A DNA stretch of 64,000 nt from Callorhinus ursinus (GCF_003265705.1 NW_020313005.1:15820419-15884418); one strand, 5' to 3'; positions 33,549 to 44,470 are shown, counted from the first letter of the stretch. Notes: generated by a model from the sequence alone, not told the origin. Program-made: numbers and translations.

Positions 33549-33712
33549 GGATGCCTTTTATTTCTTTTTCTTATCTGATTGCTTTGGCTAAGAATGCCAC
33601 CACTATGCTGAACAGAAGTGGTGAAAGTGGACATTCTTATCTTGTTCCTGATGTTAAAGGAAAAGCTCTCAGTTTTTCACCATTGAGTATGATGTTAACT
33701 GTGGGTTTTCTT
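33549..33712 (-). mobile_element. L1: L1-A, continuation between L1-B and the MRPL55 retrocopy
   Basis: Picks up the ORF2 RT text exactly where 27247 left off: 'CTTATCTGATTGCTTTGGCTA', 'AGTGGTGAAAGTGGACATTC' and 'GGAAAAGCTCTCAGTTTTTCACC', the reverse complement of the RT '[12 protein letters not shown]' region. Confidence 0.92.
33696..33712. repeat. Left TSD of the MRPL55 retrocopy (17 bp, perfect)
   Basis: TAACTGTGGGTTTTCTT is identical at 33696-33712 and 34368-34384. On the minus strand the target reads ...TAT/AAGAAA, compatible with a relaxed L1 endonuclease site. Confidence 0.96.
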
Positions 33713-34367
33713 TTTTTTTTTTTTTTTGTGAACACACCATTTAAAGACACACCCTCCCCGCCCAGGGCAGCTTCCGGGCAGGTCACTTTTTGTCCAAAAC
33801 CGCTTGTACCGCTCCTCGTCAAAGTCATCATTGAGCTCTGGCTTCTCCTCCTTTTTCTTTGCGGGCTGGGTCTTGCGCTTCCGGAGCCGCGTCTGCCTCT
33901 CCTCCGGGGAGAGGGTGTCCAGGTCCACAGGCATCTCCAGCATTCATCGTGGTTCCCGATAGCGGATGTGGACGGTGGAGCCGTCCTGCTTGACCAGGAG
34001 CACAGGGTAGAGGCGTGCGTAGGTCTGTCGGTGCACACACGTGAGCGAGGCTCTGCTGCTGTCAGCCTGCCGGGAGGACGTGTGCAGGCCTCAGTGCGCC
34101 AGAGCAGACCCTGTCAGCACGTGCCGCCGCAGCAGGCCAAGCAGCCTGCCCATCGTGGCCATTCCTCCTGAGGGCCCCTATGCCACGTGGAGGCTCAGGG
34201 TCAGCCACTGGCCTGGTGTGCGACCTGCCCCCCTGCCTGAGCTCCGGAGCAACGTGGAGTGCCAGCGTCCCGGCCGCCCCCGGCCAGACGGGAGTGGAAG
34301 GGACCAGGGCCAAGCACACAGTCACGGCCGACCCAGCGCCCCGTCCTCCAGGGGCACGGCCGCAACC
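33713..34367 (-). pseudogene. MRPL55: Processed pseudogene of mitochondrial ribosomal protein L55
   Basis: The minus strand carries an intronless copy of an MRPL55-like mRNA: 5' UTR about 34163-34367, start ATG at 34160-34162, body to about 33783, short 3' UTR, and a poly(A) tail of about 15 A next to the TSD. Recognisable segments in order: a leader starting MATMGRLLGLLRRHV, '[20 protein letters not shown]', '[20 protein letters not shown]', 'RYREPR', then '[20 protein letters not shown]' and '[14 protein letters not shown]'. Two in-frame TGA codons (34091-34093 and 33944-33946) and a likely one-base shift near the natural stop (TGA at 33783-33785) disable it. The functional protein belongs to the mitoribosome large subunit. 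The call rests on recalled family sequence. Confidence 0.9.
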
Positions 34368-34425
34368 TAACTGTGGGTTTTCTTATATGGTTTTTATTAT
34401 GTTGAGGTATGTTCCCTCTAAGAGG
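34368..34425 (-). mobile_element. L1: L1-A, 5'-truncated end
   Basis: After the second TSD copy, the text 'ATGGTTTTTATTATGTTGAGGTATGTTCCCTCTAA' continues L1-A ORF2, then stops at about 34425. L1-A is therefore 5'-truncated within the RT domain. No clear L1-A TSD was found. Confidence 0.85.
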
Positions 34426-34660
34426 GATTTGCTGACAGGGCAATATCAATCTTACAGCGCCAAGAAAGCATATACATGGAAAAAAGAAAATTAAGAATAG
34501 ATTTTAAAATTTAAAAAACCTAAAGATCACTCTTTAAAAGTACTTTCCATAATTTTGGGGATAAGGTGGCACCTTATAAAAAGAAATCAAGAAAACATTA
34601 TCCTGAAATAAACACTGTTAGGTCAGATATATAGCATATGTTATTTAAAGTACAGTTTTA

Positions 34661-34876
34661 TATATATATATTTTAAAGATTTTATTTATCTATTTCAGAA
34701 AGAGAGAGAGAGAGAGAGAGAGCGCACACAAGCAGGTGGAGTGGAAGTCAGAGGGAGAGGGAGAAGCAGGCTCCCTACCGAGCAGAGAGCCCAACATGGG
34801 GCTCAATCCCAGGACCCTGGGATCATGACATGAGCCAAAGGCAGATGTTTAACTGCCTGAGCCACCCAGGCACCCC
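34661..34876 (-). mobile_element. CAN-SINE, minus strand
   Basis: Reverse-complement SINE with (GA)n tract and head at its right end. TSD TAAAGTACAGTTTTA (34646-34660) against TAAAATATAGTTTTA (34877-34891). Confidence 0.95.
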
Positions 34877-34891
34877 TAAAATATAGTTTTA

Positions 34892-35330
34892 AATTGCCTC
34901 TAAAAAATTTGCTTCTAATACTTTGCAATTTGGATTTTCCATTACTGATAATGCCTTTCTTCTCCACTAGTAGAAAAAATTTAGTTGACTATACAACCAG
35001 AAGTCGGCCTGCTTCTGAAAACCAGCACAGGCTAAGGACTCATGAGATGAAGGAAAAGATGTCTCTGCAAAAGACATTTTGTCATTAAACGTTCAAAAGA
35101 GGTTCATCAAAAGATTTCATTGATACTTGTTAAAAATTTCACTAAGTCTAAAATGAAGGTGTCATTAATGTACTGTTTCCTGCATGCATGATGTAAAAGG
35201 CAAAGAGATCAGCTAAGACTCGAACTTATATGCAAAAATGTTGTACAATATAGAATATCAAGCACAGATGCTAAAACTGTTTCCACAATTTGCCAACTTC
35301 CATAATACTTATTTAAGGAAATTCCCTCTT
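34892..35330. other. Unassigned sequence
   Basis: No recognised gene or repeat. The 64-codon frame at 34894-35088 has no domain signature. Confidence 0.45.
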
Positions 35331-35351
35331 AGAAATTGTTTCTAGGTGACA
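35331..35351. repeat. Left TSD of the half-L1 (21 bp, one mismatch)
   Basis: The block AGAAATTGTTTCTAGGT followed by GACA is repeated at 37586-37606 with GACA changed to AACA. The length and near-identity make the element boundaries unusually firm. Confidence 0.95.
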
Positions 35352-36185
35352 GGCTGCTGGGAAAATGGTGGAATAGGACGACCCTGGGCTCACCTCTTGC
35401 TGCGTGGCCGCCCAGAGAGCATCCACATTGGCATAAATAACCCAGAAAGCAGCCCCAAAACTGGCAGAACAGACTCTCCACAGCTCGGCATAGACAAGAG
35501 GCCACAGCGAAGCAGATCCACCCCCTTCGATCGCTCTTGGCAAGATCCCATCAAAGCAGTGCCACAAGCCTTGCAGTGTGCGTGCAGCCCAGACAAGGGT
35601 CAGCACCACTCCAAAGTAAGTTCTGCCCCAGGGAGAGGGGAAGATAACCACACACCCGTCTGACTGTGACCCCAGCAGTGGGTTGGAGGCAGGCAGCTGG
35701 TCTAACTGCAGGCCCCATCCACCAACAAAAGCTTCTCAGGGGACAACACAGGGAAAGTGCCTGCAGTTTGGTGCTACTGCATCTCTGACAAATGCCTGGT
35801 CTGACTCAACTCAAGCCCAAGGCAGCTCCAGACTGGCCCACTAATACCACGAGCACCAGGCTCTGCCCACAATAGCCAGAGAGCCATCGCAGACAACAGG
35901 ACTGAAGGCAAACACATCCCAGCCACAATGGTAGAACAGCCCTGGAGCAATACATATAGGAGACACCCCCCTGAAGCACCAGGTTCTCAGGTACAGGAGA
36001 CATTACACTGCAGGACCTCTTCTTCATAAAGCCACTACTTTCAAGTGAGGGAGATGTAGCTGACTTTCCTAACACAGAGAAACAGACAGAGCAATAGACA
36101 GAATGAGGAGACAGAGGAATATGTCCCAAATGAAAGAAGAGAACAAAATCAGAGAGGATACCTAAGCAAAACGGAGATAAGCAAT

Positions 36186-36935
36186 ATGTCTGATAGCGAA
36201 TTTAAAGTAACACTCATAAAGATACTCGCTAGAATTGAGAAAGGAGTGCAGGACCTCCATGAGATCCTCCACCAAGAGATAGGAGACATAAAAAAGAACC
36301 AATTATAGCTACTGGACTCACTAAATGGAAATAAGAATAGACCACCTGGAATAAATAGCAAGCAAGAGGAAGTAGAAGAAAGGATCGGCCACCTGGAGGA
36401 CAGAGTCATGGAAAATAATCAAGCCGAGTGGATGAGAGGGGGAAAAAATATGCAAAATGAGAATAGACCCAGGGAACTCGGCAACACTGTCAAGCATAAC
36501 AGTCGCATGACAGGGATCCCAGAAGGAGAAGAGTGAGAAAAGGGGGCAGAAGATTTGTCTGAAGAAATAATGGCTGAAAACTTCCTGAATCTGGGGAAGG
36601 AAAGAGAAATCCAGATCCAGGAGGCACAGAGAGCCCCCAAGACAACCAACCCAAAGAGGTTGGACCAAGACACAAAGTAAATAAGATGGCCAAAAGTAGT
36701 GATAAATAGAGAATTTTAAAACCAGCAAGAGAAAGGAAAGCAGGTACATACAAGGGAAACCCCATACGGCTATCAATGGGTTTTTCAGCAGAAATTCTGC
36801 AGGCCAGAAGAAAGTGGCATGATAAATTCCAACTGCTAAAAGGAAAAAATCTACAGCCTATTCAGAGTACTCTATCCAGCAAAGCTTTCATTTAGAATAG
36901 AAGGAGACATAGAGTTTCCCAGAAAAACAAAAGTT
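36186..36935 (+). pseudogene. ORF1 remnant of the half-L1
   Basis: From ATG 36186 it reads 'MSDSEFKVTLIKILARIEKG', a heptad-like coiled coil, 'EERIGHLEDRVMENNQAEW', the RRM entry 'SRMTGIPEGEE', then 'SEEIMAENFLNLGKEREIQI'. In-frame stops after KKNQL, EGEE and DQDTK inactivate it. The later block 'ILYPAKLSFRIEGD'-type text confirms ORF1 C-terminal origin. The expected ORF1 end is replaced after about 36935. Confidence 0.85.
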
Positions 36936-37300
36936 AAAAGCAAAACCAGCCACCTCCCTGTCACACATGATGCCATCGGCCTGTGGATCCCAAATTCGCA
37001 GTCCAACTGCCCACCTGCCAGAGTCAGCACGCACGGCCTGCCACCTGCTCAATGCCAAGTCAACACGCCTTCACCTCAGATTGCCAAGGGCTCAAACTGA
37101 CATTCTTCCCCTCAAATTCCAGCCCCTGTGCTCAAGTTTGTGCACAAAAGTGAGCATAACTATAACAGCAGAATAAGGCAACCCAAACATCTAACTATTT
37201 CTATGGAATACAGAATGGATAAAATGAGTGTGCTAGGCTGAGAACATCTCCAAAAAGCACATCAAAGAACAATACACACAGCATGATTCTGGTTAGTTAA
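36936..37300 (+). other. Unexplained C-rich spacer inside the half-L1
   Basis: Lies between the ORF1 remnant and the A15 run / 3' UTR. It matches neither L1 ORF1 C-terminus, ORF2 nor 3' UTR that I recognise. C-rich and comparatively GC-rich (CCACCTGCCAGAGTCAGCAC). It may be a family-specific segment or captured sequence. Confidence 0.55.
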
Positions 37301-37606
37301 AAAAAAAAAAAAAATCCTGGGAAGAATAAAACAAGATGAAACCAGAGAGGGAGACAAACCGTAAGAGACTCTTAAGCATAGGAAAGAAACTGAGGGTTGC
37401 TGGAAGGGAAGGGGGGAATGGGGTAACTGGGTGATGGGCATGAAGGAGGGCACGTGATGGAATGAGCACTGGGTGTTGTATGCAACTGATGAATCACTGA
37501 ACTCTACCTCTGAAACTAATAATACACTATATGTTAATTAATTGAATTTAAATTTTAAAAAAAGGAACACCCCCTGCCAAAAAAAAGAAATTGTTTCTAG
37601 GTAACA

Positions 37607-38800
37607 TTCAAACTACTGGGGGAAGAGGGATGGTAGGGGGGAATGAAGACATATTCACCATTTTCTATTCATCCCTTAAGGTATTCCCCCTCACCTCAAG
37701 AAGCTCTGCCTAAAGTGGCCATAAAGGTGTGGAAGGGCCCTTTTTCTATATTACATATCACAATAAAACCCATCAAGGGCAATGCTGTATTTCAGGCCTC
37801 TCCCACAACACCCAAGACTCAGAGATGTACTTTCTGAGTAATCCCCAAATAGTTCTGGAAAGTGTCAGGCACTATGTGAACATTCAGCAAACATTATACT
37901 GATAAACCAAACTAAATACACTAAATTTGGTGAATTATGTGAAATCATAAACTGAGGAGTCCTTTATTGACTGGTACAGGATAGGGAAAAAGTAATTCTG
38001 TCCAGCAGTTACCAAGGGAAATAAGAATCCAGATATGTTCATTTCTGATAAACTAAGCACCCAAAAACACAAAGAAGTCAGTTCAAAGCACAGGGAACTG
38101 GAAATGTCGGGTCAGCCTTTTCTAGAAGTAAGAAAGACCAGAGGCAGGTAATGCAGAACCAGCTTTTGGATAACAGAACTGAGACTTCAAAGACACTGCC
38201 TTTCCTCAGGGGGAAGAACAGGTGATTAGAGTCTCTGGTAAACCTCTACCCAAACAACTGGTCCCTGGTTTTGAGAAGAATCTTAAAATAGAGGAAATCC
38301 CCAAACACTGCTATATACTTACCATGAAATATGAAGTAAAACAATAAGTGTAAAAGCACTTAAGGTTTGTCTCCACATACAAAACCACTGTACCAATCCA
38401 GAGACCCAGAACTTCTGGATGGAACTGAATGGACCCAGAAGATCAGGGAATAAGGATCCTTTCCTATTTATACTCAACTCAGAGCTCACTCCAGCAAAAG
38501 CAGCTCATTGTATAAATAAATGGCTTCTAAAGGCCAGATGATGTTAATGGTTGCATTTGAGTCCAGCAAAGAAAAGATTCATTTGCTGTGTGTTAAATTT
38601 TAGACTTAGGTTGAACAAATGTGACAGATGAAAACTTCAACAGAAAAAGAAAAAAGAAGCCAACCTGTTTTCCCACTTGTTAAAATCAGGTTTTATAACA
38701 AAACAGTCCAAATATAAGTGGGAATATACACTGTTTGGAATATCTTCTAAATATCTCTTTGTATATACAAACACAGAAAACCCCTATTTCTCTTTTGGTA
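37607..38800. other. Unassigned sequence
   Basis: No repeat or exon recognised over about 1.2 kb; composition ordinary. The short frame at 37643-37837 has no motif. Confidence 0.45.
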
Positions 38801-38815
38801 CAAGAAGACTATTTT

Positions 38816-38953
38816 ATTCATTACTTTTATTTTTTATTTATTTATTAAGTAGGCATGGAGACCAATGCTGGGCTTGAACTCACAATCCTGAGATTGAGAC
38901 CTGAGCTGAGATCAAGAGTCTGATGCTTAACCATGTGAGCCACCCAGGTGCCC
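38816..38953 (-). mobile_element. Short CAN-SINE, minus strand
   Basis: Reverse-complement head ('GAGCCACCCAGGTGCCCC') and B-box, ending in a TTATTTATTTATT tail. Identical 15 bp TSD CAAGAAGACTATTTT at 38801-38815 and 38954-38968. It lacks the long pyrimidine tract. Confidence 0.94.
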
Positions 38954-39183
38954 CAAGAAGACTATTTTTAAAAATTCTGTCCTAATATAAAATCAGGCAA
39001 ACTGAATTAAATAATTAAATAGACAACAAGTCTAGGTTAAAACACCATAAAAATATTGAGTCGTGACTGCTATTAACTTAATACATGGCCATATACTTAA
39101 ATAGCGGCTATTCTTTCTCAGGAAGAAACTCAGTATATCAAATATTTTGAATATCAGGGTCTGAGTTTAAAACTCAGGTTTCT

Positions 39184-39314
39184 GGTGTGCCTGGCTGGCT
39201 CAGTTGGTAGAGCATACAACTCTTGATCTCAGGGCTGTGAGTTTGAGTCCCCTCCCCCCACCACCTGGTTGGGTGTAGAGATTACTTAAAAATAAAATCT
39301 TAAAATAAATAAAT
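39184..39314 (+). mobile_element. Short-form CAN-SINE, plus strand
   Basis: Head 'GTGTGCCTGGCTGGCTCAGTTGGTAGAGC', B-box 'GAGTTTGAGTCCCC', then the 'GGGTGTAGAGATTACTT' tail form and AATAAAATCTT. TSD ACTCAGGTTTC against ACTTGAGTTTC. Same structural class as 16030-16132. Confidence 0.88.
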
Positions 39315-39325
39315 ACTTGAGTTTC

Positions 39326-40339
39326 CAAATGCTTATGTCCTTGACTTGCAACCACTCAGTCTATACATTCTACAGCAACCTAACCCAGCTTGCCTCAAAA
39401 GCTAACATGCATACAAGCCACCCGGCTTTGGCTAAATGAAGATTCTGATTCACTACTCTGGAATTAAGCCTGACATTTTTTTATAAGCCTGTCCCTTTTT
39501 TTTTTTTAATTATTTTTTTGGGGGGGAGGGGAAGCCTGTCCCTTTTTATAAGCTATTGGTCTACAGACCATACCCTGAGCAACAAGGCCCTAACCCACAT
39601 CTCCAAATGGTTAATCAAGGTTAAAATATCACAGTGCTCCTATCAGGTGCTGCTGTTGCTAGGAGTTTATCTACTGGAAAACATTTTGACAGCTATGGTG
39701 CCCCTATTTCTTCCTCCTCCAATTCAGTGATGAAGTCAGTCCTTTGTGTTCTGGGGACCCTGGGGACACTTGTAATCTCACCCCACTAATCTTCTCCCTC
39801 TTCTATTATCTTAGGAATTTAGTTGCAGGTGAAAAGACCCACCTGGATGATGATCATGATTTTTGTGGGTGGAGGTGGGGGCTGCAAATGGCTGAAGCTC
39901 CACTCAGATCTTGCTGCTCTGACAAGAAAAACAAACTCCTTCCCCTTTTCCACCTCCCCAGGATGCAACCAAGAGCATCCTGAAGCAGAATTTTCAATGT
40001 TGTGGGTTGCTTGATCTTGGAACATGGACTAAAAAGGATCAGGGGAGAGGTTTGTGAGCCTGTGGAAGAAGAAGTTCCTGACTCTACTTATATAATTCCA
40101 AATTAGTAGGAAGCAGCTGGTGACTGCCATCCTCAGCAGTCACTTCCCACCCCTGATGCCTAACAAGGTTGACTCTGAACCCATTTGCCTTGGTCAAAAA
40201 GAGCAGTGCTTCCAGGAGGCATATTTAGGGATCTTAATATATTTACTAGCTCCTAGAAAAAAGAATCCAGTATTAGACTTTCAGACACCCACTACGAAGC
40301 ATATATTTTAACAAAGGTATTATGTTTGACGGAAGGGGA
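39326..40339. other. Unassigned sequence with a tiny T-rich insertion
   Basis: Contains the 32 bp T- and G-rich insertion at 39500-39531 bracketed by a repeated AAGCCTGTCCCTTTTT. Otherwise no repeat or exon recognised; the overlapping frames at 39744-40025 are on both strands and carry no domain. Confidence 0.5.
39484..39547 (-). mobile_element. Ultra-short poly(T) insertion with TSD
   Basis: AAGCCTGTCCCTTTTT occurs at 39484-39499 and again at 39532-39547. The 32 bp between them is a T-rich stretch followed by a G run and GAGGGG. On the minus strand this reads as a few bases followed by an A-rich tail, as from an extremely truncated retrotransposition. Confidence 0.55.
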
Positions 40340-40790
40340 TTGCTCATTCATTCATTTATTTATTCAATATATACTGAATGTTACTGAGCACCTACCACAT
40401 TCTGTATTGGGTAGTAGAGATAGAATGAACAATTCCTACTCTCATGAACCTTGCATTCTAACAATACATACTTAACCAATATACAACATTCTAATTCTAC
40501 ATACATTATTAGCTGTAATTACAATAAAGGCTATAAAGAAAAGTACAGGGGACTATGAAAGCATATAGCAGGAGGTACTAATCCCAAGAATTGGGGAAAG
40601 TTTCCCTAAAGAAATGACATTTAGGACTGAATCTGATGGTAAGTAAATTCAACCCTGCAAAAAATGGCCAAAGTATATATTACATGCACTGGGAAACATG
40701 TGCAGTCTCTCTGAGCAGCTCTGAGAAAATAAAAGCCAAGGAAGCTAACTATAGTGAGCAAAGGGGCAGAATACAAAAGGATATTTAAAG
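40340..40790 (-). mobile_element. L2 fragment, minus strand
   Basis: Reverse-complement L2 3' part: 'CATTCATTCATTTATTTATTC', 'TACTGAGCACCTACCACATTCTGTATTGGGTA' region, 'ACTCTCATGAACCTTGCATTCTAAC' and 'CTAAAGAAATGACATTTAGGACTGAATCTGA' in the expected order. Confidence 0.75.
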
Positions 40791-42187
40791 TAGGGACTCA
40801 ATTATTTCTAAAATGTAGAGAAAAATGACAAATACATAAAAATGCTAAATTGTTGCAACACTGCCCCAATAAGATTGTGAATAGTTATTTTTCTTATGTA
40901 TACTTTTTAAACTTACCAAATTTTACTGACCATAAATTCTTACAGTTAAAAAAAAAAAAGTCCAGATCCCCAAATACAACATGGTAGTGGCTCCCTTCTC
41001 CCCTTGCCTCATGCGACCTTTCCATTACTACACACATTTACTTACAGGATACATCCTCCACTCCAGACCTAGTCTTTGACCCTCAATCCTACTATCAAAG
41101 CTTAACTCTAAGGACCACTTTTAACGGTCCTTCAGTACTAGGCCAATCCATAGTGGCTAGTGTTAGTTCATTTTCTAGTGGAAAATACCACTAAGAATAC
41201 TGATACCCAGTGAGAAGAATGGTATCTGTAAGAATCTTATTAGCTAACCAATACTTAAGCTTAAGATAGTTTATAATGTACTTAGAGGGAGGAATGGAAA
41301 AACAGCAAGTAAATATAACCATGGCACATAATTAACTTAATGTCTAATGGCTCTTATTCTATAGTTTGTCTTGTCTGCAAACCCATAAGTTTGTACTTCA
41401 AGCACTTTCATATTGTGAACTTTTGCATGTTCAGAATATTACATAACAACCCAATTGTAACTAAGTTCAAAGATTTCAATAGATTAAAAAAGCATCTTCA
41501 AAGCTCAGTGTCTAAGGTTTTCAACATTGCAGGGGTCTGGAATTTTCAAAAGATATAGAGCTGTGCTGCACAGCTATCAGAGAAAAGATTCTGTTAATGA
41601 GACCATAAGAAATCCAAAGATGTCCTCAGCACAGAGCTTGAGAGCATTCCAGAATCCAGATGTTCAGAGGATTCACCCTAACTTTAAAGGAAAGTGTTTA
41701 TTTACAAGCTCTCCTACCTGACAGTTTTTCTGACAACTAATTTTACCCAATTTGCTCTTTCTTATCTGGTTTTCCTTTTTTTGTCTCCCCATATGTCCCC
41801 AAGCCAAACCTGAATTTCTATATACTGAAAACCCAAGATATGATGATAAACTGAAACATCAGATATAGAATTAAACAACTAAACAAAATTTACTAAGTGC
41901 TACTATGTTTCCAAACTTACTGTTTATTAAAAACCATATAACTTGGAAGTACATAAAGAATGGAAGATACAAAAAACAGTTCAGTATAAACATAAGATAT
42001 CACAGTGATTTCACTGTGATCCACAGCCACTAGATTCCAGAGATACATCTTCTAGAGACTCTTCACTAAAACTGAATTCACTACTTTTCAATATCCAACA
42101 CATCATATCCAACTTAAAACTTACCTGCATGATTTATAATGCAAATTGAAACCTTCCAAATCAGCCATTTCAAATGCTCTTAAGTGT
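40791..42187. other. Unassigned sequence
   Basis: No gene or repeat recognised. A 17 bp near-palindrome AGCTGTGCTGCACAGCT sits at about 41559-41576. Short frames at 41340-41721 lack motifs. Confidence 0.45.
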
Positions 42188-42200
42188 TGCTCAAGCATTT
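42188..42200. repeat. TSD of L1-C (left copy)
   Basis: TGCTCAAGCATTT pairs with TGCTCAAGAATTT at 50112-50124, nearly 8 kb away. Confidence 0.75.
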
Positions 42201-42699
42201 TTTACAGAAGTATAGCTGACATACAATATTAGTTTCAGGTGTACAATATGGTAAATTTGAAGATTTTATAATGCTCACCACCATAAGTGCAGTAACCATC
42301 TGTCACCATACAAAGTTGTTACAATGTTGTTGACTACATTCCCCATGCTGTACCTTTCATTTTATAACTGGACTTTTGTTTTTGCTTATTTCTTTTTTAG
42401 ATTCTACATATAAGTGAATCATATGATATTTGTCTTTTTCTGACTTCCTTTACTTAGCAGAATATCCCCTACATCTATCCAGGTTGTCACAAATGGAAGA
42501 TCTCATTCTTTTTTATGGCTGAGTAATATATATACACAACATCTTCTTTATCCATTCATCTATGGATGGACATTTAGATTACTTCCATATCTTGGCTTTT
42601 GTAAATAGCCATAAACACAGGGCATATATCTTTTTGAATTCAAGTTTTTGCATTCTTCAATGAAATATCCAGAAGGGGAATTAATAGGTCATGTGGTAG

Positions 42700-42831
42700 T
42701 TTTTTTTTTTTTAATAGGTTCCTTGCCCAGTGTGGAGCCCAACATGGGGCTTGAACTCTTGACCCTGAGATCAAGACCTGAGCTGAGATAAAGAGTTGGA
42801 CACTTAACTAACTGAGCCACCTAGGTGCCCT
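42700..42831 (-). mobile_element. Short CAN-SINE, minus strand, in L1-C
   Basis: T-rich tail, reverse B-box 'GGGGCTTGAACTC', and head 'CTGAGCCACCTAGGTGCCC'. TSD GGTCATGTGG (42687-42696) against GGCCATGTGG (42832-42841). Confidence 0.9.
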
Positions 42832-43763
42832 GGCCATGTGGCATTTCTATTTTTAATCTTTTGAGCAACCTCCATACTGTTTTCCATAGTGGATGTGCTA
42901 ATTTACTTTTCCACAAACAGCACACATGGGTTCCCTTTCCTCCACATCCTCACCAACACTTGTTATTTCGTGCCTTATTGATACCAGCTATTCTGACCGC
43001 TGTGAGGTGATATATCTTCGTGGTTGTGATTTGCATTTCCCTGATGATTAGTGATGTTGAGCATCTTTTCAAATGTTTTCTAGTCATCACTATATCTTCT
43101 TTGGAAAAAATGCCTATGCAGGTCCTTTGCCCATTTTTTAATCAGATTATTTGTTTTTTGATCTTGAGTTGTAAGAGCTCTCTATATATTTTGGATACTG
43201 ATTCCTTATCAGATATATCATTTGCAAATACCTTCTCTCATTCACTAGGTTGCTTTTTTGTCTTGATTATTTCCTTCACTATGCAAAACTGTTTTATATT
43301 GTGTAATCCCAATACTTTAATTTTGTTTTTGTCTCCCTTACCTGAAGAGACAGAACCAGAAAAATATTGCCAAGGCCAATGTCTAATAAGAGTTTACTGC
43401 CCAATTTTTTTTAAATTTTAGGTTTCAGGTCTTACATTTGGGTCTGTAAACCATTTTGAGTTTATTTTTATGTATGGTGTAAAAAAGTGGCCCAGTTTCT
43501 TTCTTTTGCTATCTACTTTTCCCAGCACCATTTATTGAAGAGACTGTCTTTTCCTGACAGTGTATTTTTGCCTTCTTTGAGATTAATTGGCCAAATAAGT
43601 GTGGGTTTATTTCTGGGTTCTCTATTTTGCTCTACTGACCTATGTGTCTATTCCTGTGTCAGTGTTAGTATACTGTTTTGATTACTATAGCTTTGTAGTA
43701 TAGTTTGAAATCTTGGATTGTGATACCTCCATCTTGGTTCTTCTTTCTCAAGATTTCTTTGTC

Positions 43764-44470
43764 TATCAAACATATGTTGGCGAGGATGCAGAGAAAGGGG
43801 AACCCTCTTTACACTGTTGGTGGGAATGCGAACTGGTGCAGCCACTCTGGAAAACAGTATGGAGTTTCCTCAAAAAAGTTAAAAATAGAACTAGCCTATG
43901 ACCCATCAACTTCACTACCAGGTATTTATCCAAAGGATACAAAAATAGTGACCCAAAGGGGCACATGTACCCCAATGTTTATAGCAGCAATGTCCACAAG
44001 AGCCAAAATATGGAAAAAGCCCAGATGACTGGATAAAGATGTGGTATGTAAATATAATGGAATATTACTCAGCCATCAAAAAGAATGAAATCTTGCCATT
44101 TGCAATGATGTGGATGGAACTAAAGGGTATTATGCTACATGAAATAAGTCAGTCAGATAAAGACAAACATATGATTTCATTCATATGTGGAATTTAAGAA
44201 ACAAAAGAGATAAACATAGGGGAAGGGAAGGAAAAATAAGATAAAAACAGAGGGAGGCAAACCATAAGAGACTTTCAACTATAGGGAACAAACCAAGGGT
44301 TGCTGGTGGAGAGGTGCATGAGGGATGGGGTAATTGGGTGATGGGCATTAAGGAGGGCACTTGATGTAATGAGCACTGGGTGTTATATGCAACTGATGAC
44401 TCACTAAATTCTATCTCCAGAACTAATAATATAGTGTATGTTAACTAAATTGAATTTACATTAAAAAAAA
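43764..44470 (+). mobile_element. L1: 5'-truncated L1, plus strand, inserted in L1-C
   Basis: Sense-strand L1 end: ORF2 blocks '[17 protein letters not shown]', a frame-shifted 'DPSTSLPGIYPKDTK' and 'RGTCTPMFIAAMSTRAK', and then 'KNEILPFAMMWMELK'. The 3' UTR has 'GGGCATTAAGGAGGGCAC' and an A-rich end. About 0.7 kb. Possible TSD AAGATTTCTTTG (43750-43761) against AAGATGGTTTTG. It lies opposite in orientation to its host. Confidence 0.9.

Larger units (their letters stand above)
35352..37585 (+). mobile_element. Half-L1 (HAL1-like) element: 5' UTR, ORF1, 3' UTR, no ORF2
   Basis: A 2.2 kb insertion with TSDs at both ends. It starts GGCTGCTGGGAAAATGGTGG, an L1-type start different from that of the 5141 L1. 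After a GC-rich 5' UTR there is an ORF1 remnant (36186 to about 36935), then a C-rich stretch of unknown origin (36936-37300), an A15 run, and an L1 3' UTR ('GAGACAAACCGTAAGAGACTC', 'GGGTAACTGGGTGATGGGCATGAAGGAGGGCAC', here order only). No endonuclease or RT motif occurs anywhere, so it depended on L1 proteins. It matches the published concept of HAL1 elements; whether this is a named family or a private deletion is unresolved. Confidence 0.85.

Noticed and set aside
33637..34038. MRPL55 copy as a functional gene
   Set aside because: Two in-frame TGA codons and a shifted terminus, no introns, flanked by TSDs; it fits a dead retrocopy.
33551..34171. 206-codon plus-strand frame
   Set aside because: It runs antisense to L1-A and the MRPL55 retrocopy; the minus-strand homology explains the sequence.
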